Positions 1 through 6,724 of a stretch of DNA of 10,177 bases are shown here, piece by piece. The stretch covers positions 1-10,177 of the forward strand of contig JAFMJA010000080.1 in NCBI GenBank assembly GCA_017853735.1. Reading direction: 5' to 3'. The position numbers and the translations under genes are program-made. The notes under the pieces are model-generated. The model saw only the letters and a list, made by a program, of their open reading frames with translations, was not told the origin of the DNA and ran no database searches. How positions within the stretch are numbered: the stretch's first letter is position 1; every line of letters begins with the position of its first letter. This DNA is from Burkholderiaceae bacterium (GTDB lineage Bacteria; Pseudomonadota; Gammaproteobacteria; Burkholderiales; Burkholderiaceae_C).

Positions 1-179
1 GCCCAAATCCTCCCGCGCAGTGGTGCTCACCCCGCCAACCGTCGATGGCCGGGATAGGACTGGGATTGACCGATCATCCAGATCAGAAACTGCTGAAGGC
101 TCAGGCTTGCGACAAGGCCTGATAGGGTAAATTCCTGCCATTCCAATTGACGCAAAGCCCTGTCACCGGGGTCATCCAT
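1..179. other. Upstream region with no assignable gene
   Basis: No recognisable gene lies here. One forward frame is open from base 3 to a TGA at 120-122, with a TAG immediately following in the same frame. It would encode about 39 residues ending ..KLLKAQACDKA. This could be the C-terminal tail of a gene starting outside the window, but the residues match no family I know and such a short open frame can occur by chance. The remaining roughly 57 bases up to the DsrE-like start hold no convincing -35/-10 pair, although a TTGCGA (107-112) and TAAATT (128-133) pair with a short 15-base spacer can be found. Confidence 0.3.
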
Positions 180-668
180 ATGAGCAAGATCTCCTCCCTG
201 CCACGCAGACGCATGATGGCCGGCATTGTTGCTGCGGCTGGCGGCATGGGCGCTGGATTGGCCGGACAGTCCGCGGCCGCCAAGGAAGCCGCCTCTGCCG
301 AGGGCACCCCGCACAAGGTGGTTTATCAGATCAATCGCGCCGAGCCCGAGTACCAGCTGGCCATTCTCAACTCGATCAGCGCCATGCTGAAAAAATATGT
401 CGATGATGTGAGTATTTCGGTGGTGGTCTGGGGGCCAGGCATCCATTTGCTGGCCAAAAAGCCCGGGCGGCCGGTGCCCAAGACACACCAGCAACGTGTT
501 CGTGGCATGAGCGAATCCTACGGCATCGAATTTGTCGCCTGTGGCAACACCATGCATTCCCTAGGCTGGGAAAAACAAGACCTGCTTGATTTTGTCCAGG
601 TTGAAGATGTAGGCGCCTCCTCGGTCATGGAACGGCAGGAAAAGGGCTACGCCTATATCGCCTGGTGA
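180..668 (+). CDS. DsrE/DsrF-like family protein with Tat-type signal peptide
   Basis: A 162-residue protein. Residues 1-34 look like an export signal: a Pro-Arg-Arg-Arg cluster at 8-11, a small-residue hydrophobic stretch (about 12-29) and an Ala-rich cleavage region near 31-36. The pattern resembles a twin-arginine signal, but Met follows the arginines where Phe-Leu is usual. The mature part (about 45-162) has the alpha/beta pattern of DsrE/DsrF/YchN-like proteins (COG1416 type), including the family hallmark F-V-A-C-G-N-T with Cys121. Such proteins form small oligomers; some relay sulfur on a cysteine, but many periplasmic ones have no known role. I chose ATG 180, preceded by GGGG at 168-171, over the TTG at 147, because 180 puts the basic residues near the N-terminus as expected of a signal peptide. 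The gene stands alone and converges on the deacetylase gene. Fold assignment is good; function is unknown. Confidence 0.8.
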   Translation: MSKISSLPRRRMMAGIVAAAGGMGAGLAGQSAAAKEAASAEGTPHKVVYQINRAEPEYQLAILNSISAMLKKYVDDVSISVVVWGPGIHLLAKKPGRPVPKTHQQRVRGMSESYGIEFVACGNTMHSLGWEKQDLLDFVQVEDVGASSVMERQEKGYAYIAW

Positions 669-694
669 GACCTCCCACTCGCAGGCGCTCTCAC
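665..694. terminator. Possible weak bidirectional hairpin between convergent genes
   Basis: GTGAGA at 665-670 can pair with TCTCAC at 689-694 around an 18-base loop. The hairpin spans the stops of both convergent genes (forward TGA 666-668, reverse stop 691-693). No U-run follows on either strand and the loop is long, so this is at best a weak terminator and may be chance. Confidence 0.2.
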
Positions 695-1644
695 ACCCCG
701 GCCAGCACCCGCAAATGCGCTTCCACACTGCGTCCTAGCGCACTCAGGTTGTAGCCGCCCTCCAGGCTGGAGACGATCCGGCCCTTGGCATGGCGCTGTG
801 CGACAGCTTTCAGCTGTTCAGTGATCCAGGCGTAGTCCGCTTCAACCAGGCCCAACTGGCCAAGCTCGTCCTCGCGGTGGGCGTCAAAGCCAGCGCTGAT
901 CAGGATCAGTTCCGGCCGGTGCGCCTCCAACCTGGGCAGCCACAGGTCACGCACCAGCTCACGAACCGCAGCGCCCTTGGTATAGGCTGGCACGGGCACA
1001 TTGACCAGGTTGTCGGCGTCCGAGCGAGATCCGCCATGCGGATAGAAAGGATGTTGGTAAAAACTGGCCATCAGGATGCGCTGATCCCCGGCCACAATGT
1101 CTTCAGTGCCATTGCCATGATGCACATCAAAGTCCACGATGGCCACCCGCGACAGGCCATGTCTTTCCAACGCATACTTCGCCGCCAGCGCCACATGGTT
1201 GATAAAGCAAAAACCCATCACCTTATCGCGACACGCATGATGGCCCGGAGGTCTCACCGCACAAAAGGCGTTTTCAAGCTCACCCGCCATCACCGCATCG
1301 GTGGCAGCCATGGCCGCACCCGCCCCGCGCAACATGGCCTGCCAGGTATGGGAGTTCATCGCGGTATCGGGGTCGATCTGGGCGTAAGCTGGCCCACCCG
1401 CTGCCATGTCTTCCAGCAGGCGCATGGTTTGTCCGCGCAAGGCATCCACATGGCGGCGGGTATGCGCCAGCTCGATTTCATCCAGCGAAGCCATCGGGGC
1501 TTCGATTCGCGTCAGGGCATCGCCAACCCCGCTGACCAGCAGCCGATCCTCGATCGCGTCAAGTCGCTCAGGGCACTCGGGATGTCCTGCTCCCATCTCG
1601 TGTCGATGACAGTCCTGGTGATAGTAGTAACCCGTCTTGCTCAC
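691..1644 (-). CDS. Histone deacetylase-like zinc amidohydrolase (AcuC/Aph/HDAC superfamily)
   Basis: A 317-residue single-domain enzyme covering the whole arginase/deacetylase fold. The motifs expected of an active zinc deacetylase are present in order: G-H-P-E-C-P-E-R-L near 20-28, R-P-P-G-H-H-A with the catalytic His pair at 135-136, D-F-D-V-H-H-G-N-G-T at 171-180 supplying zinc ligands Asp173 and His175, S-A-G-F-D-A-H with the third ligand Asp254, and E-G-G-Y-N with the transition-state Tyr298. Related bacterial enzymes remove acetyl groups from polyamines, acetoin-pathway proteins or other acyl-lysine or amide substrates; the substrate here cannot be read from sequence. It should be cytosolic, with no signal or membrane segment. 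The start is GTG at 1644: no other start codon lies upstream in frame nearby, and the Tyr-Tyr-Tyr-His just after it is typical of family N-termini. A Shine-Dalgarno is not obvious. It diverges from the MoxR operon across 39 bp. Confidence 0.93.
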   Translation of the reverse strand: MSKTGYYYHQDCHRHEMGAGHPECPERLDAIEDRLLVSGVGDALTRIEAPMASLDEIELAHTRRHVDALRGQTMRLLEDMAAGGPAYAQIDPDTAMNSHTWQAMLRGAGAAMAATDAVMAGELENAFCAVRPPGHHACRDKVMGFCFINHVALAAKYALERHGLSRVAIVDFDVHHGNGTEDIVAGDQRILMASFYQHPFYPHGGSRSDADNLVNVPVPAYTKGAAVRELVRDLWLPRLEAHRPELILISAGFDAHREDELGQLGLVEADYAWITEQLKAVAQRHAKGRIVSSLEGGYNLSALGRSVEAHLRVLAGV

Positions 1645-1672
1645 GATGCCAACAACTTGCTTGATTTCAGTT

Positions 1673-1676
1673 AAGG
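1673..1676 (+). promoter_or_regulatory. Ribosome binding site of the MoxR gene
   Basis: AAGG at 1673-1676 lies 7 bases before ATG 1684 and supports that start. The intergenic gap of 39 bp (1645-1683) shows no clear -35/-10 pair. The promoter for at least one of the two divergent genes must therefore overlap the coding start of its neighbour. Confidence 0.5.
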
Positions 1677-1683
1677 TTGCCTC

Positions 1684-2604
1684 ATGGATGCGAAAAACAC
1701 CCTTCAGTCATTGCTCGATCAGCTTAACAGAGTGATCGTCGGTAAACCAGAGCAGGTTTTTGACTGTGTCACCTGCCTATTGGCTGGGGGGCATCTGTTG
1801 ATCGAGGATGTACCGGGTGTGGGCAAGACCACCCTGGCCCACGCGCTGGCGCGCACTCTGGGCCTGCAATTTGCCCGCGTCCAGTTCACCTCTGACCTGA
1901 TGCCCAGTGATGTGACAGGTGTCTCGGTTTATGAGCGCAGCCAGGAAAGCTTTGTCTTTCACCCTGGGCCGATCTTTGCCCAGGTACTCCTGGCCGACGA
2001 AATCAACCGCGCCAGCCCCAAGACCCAAAGTGCCCTGCTGGAGGCCATGGAAGAGCGCCAAGTCACTGTTGAAGGGCAGTCGCATCCGCTGCCCAAGCCT
2101 TTTTATGTCATTGCCACCCAGAACCCGCACGACCAATCCGGAACCCATGCCCTGCCGGCATCGCAAATTGACCGCTTTCTGATGTGTATCTCGCTGGGCC
2201 ATCCGGATCGTGCTGCCGAGCGGGAATTGCTGATTAGCCATACGCGCCGATCGCTCATGGAGAGCCTGCCTGGCCTGCTGACCTTGGAGCAACTTCTGGC
2301 CCTGCAACAACAGGTGCTGGCCGTTCACACCGCCGGGCCGCTGCTGGACTATCTGCAGGATCTGCTGGCTGCCAGCCGCGACGGGCGCTGGTTTGTCCAG
2401 GGACTATCGCCACGGGCCGGGCTGGCTGTCTTGCATGCATCACGGGCTCACGCTTTCATGCACGGACGCGACTTTGTCTCACCGGATGATTTGCGCGCCA
2501 TCCTGCCGCAGACCACTGCCCACCGCCTGACTCCGGTCGCTAGCGCGGGTCGGGGGCCGGCTGAGCAGGTGCGCGCCATGATGGATGCAGTCGCGCTGGC
2601 CTAG
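1684..2604 (+). CDS. MoxR-family AAA+ ATPase
   Basis: A 306-residue cytosolic ATPase of normal MoxR length. Visible parts are Walker A (G-V-G-K-T-T at 45-50, preceded by E-D-V-P), Walker B (L-L-A-D-E-I-N-R at 102-109, catalytic Glu106), sensor 1 (A-T-Q-N-P at 144-148), the arginine-finger region (Q-I-D-R-F-L-M at 161-167, Arg164) and the C-terminal lid with the sensor-2 type S-P-R-A at 242-245. The family usually has Glu in L-P-E-A-Q-x-D-R-F; here the stretch reads L-P-A-S-Q, a mild variation. MoxR ATPases act as chaperone-like remodelling machines, typically encoded next to DUF58 and VWA-domain proteins. Here DUF58 and transglutaminase genes follow directly, and no VWA gene is present in the window. 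It is the first gene of a four-gene forward operon; 20 bases separate its TAG from the next ATG. Confidence 0.95.
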   Translation: MDAKNTLQSLLDQLNRVIVGKPEQVFDCVTCLLAGGHLLIEDVPGVGKTTLAHALARTLGLQFARVQFTSDLMPSDVTGVSVYERSQESFVFHPGPIFAQVLLADEINRASPKTQSALLEAMEERQVTVEGQSHPLPKPFYVIATQNPHDQSGTHALPASQIDRFLMCISLGHPDRAAERELLISHTRRSLMESLPGLLTLEQLLALQQQVLAVHTAGPLLDYLQDLLAASRDGRWFVQGLSPRAGLAVLHASRAHAFMHGRDFVSPDDLRAILPQTTAHRLTPVASAGRGPAEQVRAMMDAVALA

Positions 2605-2609
2605 GGCGT

Positions 2610-2614
2610 GAGGG
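2610..2614 (+). promoter_or_regulatory. Ribosome binding site of the DUF58 gene
   Basis: GAGGG at 2610-2614 lies 10 bases upstream of ATG 2625. It is too close to the in-frame TTG at 2616 to serve that codon, which is why ATG 2625 is preferred. Confidence 0.5.
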
Positions 2615-2624
2615 CTTGCAAGCC
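2613..2624. repeat. Perfect 12-bp palindrome directly before the DUF58 start codon
   Basis: GGCTTGCAAGCC reads identically on both strands and abuts ATG 2625, overlapping the end of the Shine-Dalgarno. In RNA it could form a 4-bp stem with a UGCA loop, or act as a small dimeric protein site in DNA. Chance is also possible. Confidence 0.4.
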
Positions 2625-3614
2625 ATGGGCATCCCCAGCTCCTTGCTCAAGATCTGGCAGCCCTCTGTAGCCAGCTTGAGGGAACGCTGGCTTCGTTGGC
2701 AAGGGTCGCGCTCGCCCCGGCAGGACACCCTGGAGCTGACCCACCGCAATGTCTATATCCTGCCCAGTGGGGCTGGATGGGTACTGGCAGGCACTTTGCT
2801 GGTGCTGCTCTTGGCTTCCATCAATTACCAGCTGAGCCTGGGCTATATGCTGACCTTTTTTGTGGCGGGCAGTGCTTTGGCCAGCATCTCCAGCTGTCAC
2901 GCCAACCTGCGCGGTCTGCGCATCAGCCTGCCGGCACCGCAAGCCCAGTTCTGTGGCAGTCCAGCTTATCTGAGCATCTTTCTGCTCAACCACGCGCAGT
3001 CGACACGCCATGGCCTATCCATTCACTTGCAAGGTCACCAGGACACGGTCAGCCTGGATGTGCCAGCGAACGGCCAGAGCGAAGTCCGCTTGGCCATGGT
3101 GCCCAAGCAGCGTGGCTGGCAAGTGATCCCACCCTTGCATCTGGAAACACGCTTTCCTCTGGGTGCATTTCGTGCCTGGGCCCTGTACTTTCCTGCTGCA
3201 CGGGTGCTCTGCTACCCCACACCTGAATCCCATCCCCCGCCCCTGCCATGGATATCGCCTGTGAATTCAGGCTCGACTGGCCCACAGCTGGCCGCAACAG
3301 GGGATGAATGGGACGGCGTTCGACCCTACCGCCGCGGTGACGCCTTGCGCAGTGTGGTCTGGAAGAAAGTTGCCCACAGCGGAGAACTGGTGAGCCGCGA
3401 CAGCACATCCCTGAGCCGCGGCAAGTTGTGGCTGGACCTGTCCCAGTGCAACAGCCTGACAAGAGAGCAAGGCTTGTCCCGTCTTTGCGCATGGGTGCTG
3501 CAAGCTGAGCACCAGGCGCTTGACTACGGGCTGCGCCTGCCCGGACTGCGCATTGACCCCGACCAGGGCAAGCCGCACATGGCGCGTTGCCTGAGGGCCC
3601 TGGCCTTATGTTGA
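2625..3614 (+). CDS. DUF58 domain-containing membrane protein
   Basis: 329 residues from ATG 2625 (332 from the TTG at 2616). The N-terminal part has two close hydrophobic segments (about 50-67 and 72-88) after a basic cytosolic start. A domain of about 100 residues follows, then the DUF58 signature at about 226-260: G-D-E-W-D-G-V-R-P-Y-R-R-G-D, followed by S-V-V-W-K-K and G-E-L-V-S-R-D. DUF58 proteins are usually encoded beside MoxR ATPases and are thought to be their partners or substrates; the biochemical role is unknown. The length and two-TM layout fit the form found with TgpA-like proteins in proteobacteria. Its stop (3612-3614) overlaps the start of the transglutaminase gene by 7 bp, which suggests coupled translation. 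Family assignment is firm. Confidence 0.92.
   Translation: MGIPSSLLKIWQPSVASLRERWLRWQGSRSPRQDTLELTHRNVYILPSGAGWVLAGTLLVLLLASINYQLSLGYMLTFFVAGSALASISSCHANLRGLRISLPAPQAQFCGSPAYLSIFLLNHAQSTRHGLSIHLQGHQDTVSLDVPANGQSEVRLAMVPKQRGWQVIPPLHLETRFPLGAFRAWALYFPAARVLCYPTPESHPPPLPWISPVNSGSTGPQLAATGDEWDGVRPYRRGDALRSVVWKKVAHSGELVSRDSTSLSRGKLWLDLSQCNSLTREQGLSRLCAWVLQAEHQALDYGLRLPGLRIDPDQGKPHMARCLRALALC
3593..3597 (+). promoter_or_regulatory. Ribosome binding site of the TgpA-like gene
   Basis: GAGGG lies 10 bases upstream of ATG 3608, inside the end of the DUF58 gene. The seven bases TGAGGGC (3592-3598) match those before the DUF58 start at the same distance. An 8-bp palindrome AGGGCCCT (3594-3601) overlaps it. 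Confidence 0.5.
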
Positions 3615-5650
3615 ACCAGTACAGCCGCTTGCCGCGTGACAGCCGCGACACCCTGTTTTTGCTGGCGGTCATCGCTTGTCTGATCGGGCCGCATTGGCCG
3701 CACCTGCCTGCCTGGTCCATTGTCTTTGGCGGGATAGTGCTGATCTGGCGCGCCTGGATGGCGCTGCGCGGCAAAAAGCTTCCATCCCGTTACTGGCTGC
3801 TGCTTTTGCTGGTGCTGGGAGTGGTGGCTACAGCCTGGACGTATCGGACCCTGCAGGGACAGGACGCAGGCGTGACGCTGTTGATTGTCTTGCTGACACT
3901 CAAAACCCTGGAATTGCGCGCAAGACGTGATGCCCTGGTGCTGTTCTTCCTGGGGTTTTTTGTGCTGCTCACGCAGTTCCTTTACTCCCAGTCCATGCAA
4001 GCTGCGTTCTTTGCCATGCTGGGCTTGTTTGGACTTCTGACTGGTCTGGTCAATAGCCATCTGCCAGTCGGCAAACCACCGTTGCGGCAAAGTGCAGGCA
4101 TCGCCCTGCGCCTGCTCGCCCTGGGCACCCCGATGATGATTTTGTTGTTCCTGCTGTTTCCCCGCGTGGCGCCGCTCTGGGGACTGCCAGACAACGCCAA
4201 CACCGGGCGCAGCGGTCTGAGCGCCAGCATGCGGGTGGGCAGCCTGGCAGAACTGGCCCTTGATGACAGCGTTGCCATGCGAGTTCGATTTCTCGACAGC
4301 CAGGCGTCGCCCCAAGCGCTGTATTTTCGTGGCCCGGTGTTGTCCAGTTTTGATGGGCGTGAGTGGACCGCCCTGCGGCCCAGCTTTCCCGCGCCGCTTC
4401 AGGTTTCCTCTGAGTTGGAAGTGAGGGGCCAACCCTTACGCTACGAGGCAACCCTTGAGCCATCTTCGCGTCCCTGGTTGATGTTGCTCGACGCTTCGCC
4501 AGATCCTCCTCAATCCAGCACCCTGACGACTGGCAAGCCACGCATGACCCAGGATCTGCAATGGGTATGGCCGACCCCAATTACCCAGGTGCTTCGCTAC
4601 AGCGCCACCGCCTATCCCCAGTTTCGTCACGGACCTTCGCAAGCAGTTGTTGGGTTACAGGACTATTCAAGCCTGCCACCTGGTTACAACCCGCGCACCT
4701 ACGAACTGGCCGCTACCTTGCTGGACAGAGCCAGGCAGCAAAACTCACCGCCAGTGGCCAGGGACCTGGTGAACATGGCCTTGTCCCAGCTGAAAAATGG
4801 CGGTTACCGCTACACCCTGGAGCCGGGTGTCTTTGGTCAACACAGTGCCGATGAATTCTGGTTTGACCGCAAGCAGGGCTTTTGCGAACACATCACGTCG
4901 GCCTTCGTGGTGCTGATGCGCGCCCTGGGAATCCCGGCGCGTGTCGTCACCGGCTATCAGGGTGGCGAATACAACCGCCTGGGCGGCTTTTGGGTGGTAC
5001 GCCAACGTGATGCACACGCCTGGTCGGAGGTCTGGCTGGCCGGCGAGGGTTGGGTCAGGGTTGATCCTACCGCCGCACTGGCCCCAGGGCGCATCAACGC
5101 CTCTCAGAGCCTGGCAGCGCCTGTGGGCATGGTGGCGGCAGCCCTTGGCGCATTCACGCCCAACTTCAGGCTCCAGCTACGTTGGCTATGGGACGCCATG
5201 AACGACCAGTGGAATCAATGGGTGGTTTATTACACCCAAAACAGCCAGTTCCAGTTGCTGCGAGCCCTTGGTTTCAAGGAGCCGGACTGGCAGGTTCTGG
5301 GCTGGCTACTGACCTGCGCCGCCCTGGCAGCCCTTGCCTGGCAAGAATGGATGAACTGGAACAGAACCCGGCGGGACCCATGGTTGCGCCTGCTCGACCT
5401 GGCCCAGCAGAAACTGCGGCGGGCCGGCCTGGCCTTGCCCCCTCAGCCAAGCCCGCGTGAGATGGCCAATCTTCTGCTTCACTGGAAGCCATCGGACACG
5501 GCGGCCAGGGTGGACAATCAGCGGCAAGCAATTTACCGATGGCTGTTGCGCCTGGAGGCACAGCGCTACGCGCCAGCCGATGATCAAAACCGCCACCGCA
5601 TGCTCATGCAACTGCTTCAAGAATCCAGACAACTGAATTGGCCCCAGTGA
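3608..5650 (+). CDS. tgpA: TgpA-like protein: DUF3488 membrane domain, periplasmic transglutaminase core, DUF4129
   Basis: 680 residues from ATG 3608. The first ~190 residues contain about six or seven hydrophobic segments (roughly 15-50, 62-77, 87-101, 109-128, 130-149, 166-188), matching the DUF3488/TgpA N-terminal domain. A large periplasmic region follows (about 190-562) and includes the transglutaminase-like core with an intact papain-type triad: Cys426 in G-F-C-E-H, His470 in D-A-H-A-W-S-E-V-W and Asp486 in V-D-P-T-A. One more membrane segment (about 563-579) leads to a cytosolic tail (about 590-660) resembling DUF4129. The Pseudomonas aeruginosa homologue TgpA is reported as essential and envelope-associated; its natural substrate is not established. 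It is the third gene of the MoxR operon. It overlaps the DUF58 gene by 7 bp and the MltB gene by 4 bp. Symbol by homology. Confidence 0.93.
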   Translation: MLNQYSRLPRDSRDTLFLLAVIACLIGPHWPHLPAWSIVFGGIVLIWRAWMALRGKKLPSRYWLLLLLVLGVVATAWTYRTLQGQDAGVTLLIVLLTLKTLELRARRDALVLFFLGFFVLLTQFLYSQSMQAAFFAMLGLFGLLTGLVNSHLPVGKPPLRQSAGIALRLLALGTPMMILLFLLFPRVAPLWGLPDNANTGRSGLSASMRVGSLAELALDDSVAMRVRFLDSQASPQALYFRGPVLSSFDGREWTALRPSFPAPLQVSSELEVRGQPLRYEATLEPSSRPWLMLLDASPDPPQSSTLTTGKPRMTQDLQWVWPTPITQVLRYSATAYPQFRHGPSQAVVGLQDYSSLPPGYNPRTYELAATLLDRARQQNSPPVARDLVNMALSQLKNGGYRYTLEPGVFGQHSADEFWFDRKQGFCEHITSAFVVLMRALGIPARVVTGYQGGEYNRLGGFWVVRQRDAHAWSEVWLAGEGWVRVDPTAALAPGRINASQSLAAPVGMVAAALGAFTPNFRLQLRWLWDAMNDQWNQWVVYYTQNSQFQLLRALGFKEPDWQVLGWLLTCAALAALAWQEWMNWNRTRRDPWLRLLDLAQQKLRRAGLALPPQPSPREMANLLLHWKPSDTAARVDNQRQAIYRWLLRLEAQRYAPADDQNRHRMLMQLLQESRQLNWPQ

Positions 5651-6708
5651 CTATCCGCTACTTATCTATTCACCACCTTTTAGTAGCCTTGCTGTTAGGG
5701 GTGTCGGGGCTTTCGCAAGCCCAGCCTTCTGCGCCCCTTCAACAAGGGGCTGGCCCGGCCTACGCCCAAAACCCGCAAGCCATGGCCTTGGCCGACCAGA
5801 TTGCCACGCGACAGAAACTGGACCGCAACTGGGTACGTCGTGCCATCGGGCAGGCTCGTTACCAAGCTCAGGTGGTCAAGCTGATGACGCCATTGCCCGT
5901 AGGCACGCCGAAAAATTGGCGCGCTTATCGCGAACGCTTCATCGAGCCGCGGCGGATATCTCAGGGGATTGCTTTCTGGCGAGCCCAGCGCGAGACTCTG
6001 GCGCGTGCCGAACAAGCTTTTGGTGTACCAGCCTGGCTGATCGTCAGCATCCTGGGCGTGGAAACCCTGTACGGCCAGCATACCGGTAATTTTCGTGCCC
6101 TGGACGCGTTGGCCACATTGGCGTTTGATTTTCCGATGGCCCATCCACGAGCAGCTGAACGCAGCCAGTATTTCCGTACCGAATTGGAGCAGTTGCTCGC
6201 GCTCAAGCACATGGGGCTGGATCCTTTGCGACTGAAAGGCAGCTTTGCCGGCGCCCTGGGCCTGCCACAATTCATGCCCTCAAGCTGGCAGCGCTTTGCA
6301 GTGGACTTTGACGGCGATGGCCGGATAGATTTGTTTCGCAGCACCGCAGATGTAATCGGGTCGGTTGCCAACTACTTCAAGATCTTCAACTGGCAAGCGG
6401 GCTTGCCAACCCACTTTGCAGTGCAGTTTGACCCCAGCCGGCTTGACCTGGAAGCCCTGCTGGCCCCTGACATCCTGCCCACATTTTCTGTGGCCAACTT
6501 CATTGCCCGTGGCGCCATACCCGAGGCCGCAGGGCAGGCCTACCCTGGCGCGCTGGCCTTGGTCGAGCTGCAAAACGGCGAGGAGACGCCCAGTTATGTC
6601 GCTGGCACCGATAATTTTTATGCCATCACCCGCTACAACTGGAGCAGCTACTACGCCATGGCAGTGATCGAACTCGGCCGGGAGATCGAGGCAGCCATTC
6701 GGCCCTGA
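5647..6708 (+). CDS. mltB: MltB-type lytic murein transglycosylase, soluble periplasmic form
   Basis: 353 residues from GTG 5647. It has a signal peptide: a short basic start, a hydrophobic core at about 10-22 and a likely cut after Ser-Gln-Ala near residue 25. No lipobox, and apparently no cysteine at all, is present, so unlike E. coli MltB it should not be a lipoprotein. The catalytic domain covers the SLT_2/GH103 type: the catalytic Glu139 in G-V-E-T-L-Y-G, then G-A-L-G-L-P-Q-F-M-P-S-S-W at 202-214, and an EF-hand-like D-F-D-G-D-G-R-I-D at 220-228, which matches the calcium site known in Slt35. Such enzymes cleave the MurNAc-GlcNAc bond to form 1,6-anhydro-MurNAc. The TTG at 5638 is possible, but GTG 5647 gives a GTGA overlap with the TgpA stop (5648-5650). 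There is no good Shine-Dalgarno, so translation probably depends on coupling. No C-terminal PG-binding domain is present. Confidence 0.92.
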   Translation: MTIRYLSIHHLLVALLLGVSGLSQAQPSAPLQQGAGPAYAQNPQAMALADQIATRQKLDRNWVRRAIGQARYQAQVVKLMTPLPVGTPKNWRAYRERFIEPRRISQGIAFWRAQRETLARAEQAFGVPAWLIVSILGVETLYGQHTGNFRALDALATLAFDFPMAHPRAAERSQYFRTELEQLLALKHMGLDPLRLKGSFAGALGLPQFMPSSWQRFAVDFDGDGRIDLFRSTADVIGSVANYFKIFNWQAGLPTHFAVQFDPSRLDLEALLAPDILPTFSVANFIARGAIPEAAGQAYPGALALVELQNGEETPSYVAGTDNFYAITRYNWSSYYAMAVIELGREIEAAIRP

Positions 6709-6719
6709 CCCGCTTCAGG
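6704..6719. terminator. Small hairpin in the MltB/ComEC convergent gap
   Basis: CCTGA (6704-6708) pairs with TCAGG (6715-6719) around a 6-base loop, right at the MltB stop. The gap to the convergent comEC stop is only 16 bp and holds no U-run, so this is a weak candidate terminator. Confidence 0.2.
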
Positions 6720-6724
6720 TGGCG

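Noticed and set aside
790..1674. 294-codon open frame on the forward strand, antisense to the deacetylase
   Set aside because: It lies entirely over a deacetylase gene with all catalytic motifs. Its translation has no recognisable domain and shows the His/Arg/Gln-rich composition typical of antisense frames in GC-rich DNA.
3524..4432. 302-codon reverse frame over the DUF58/TgpA junction
   Set aside because: Gln/His-rich, low-similarity translation antisense to two well supported genes; an expected shadow frame.
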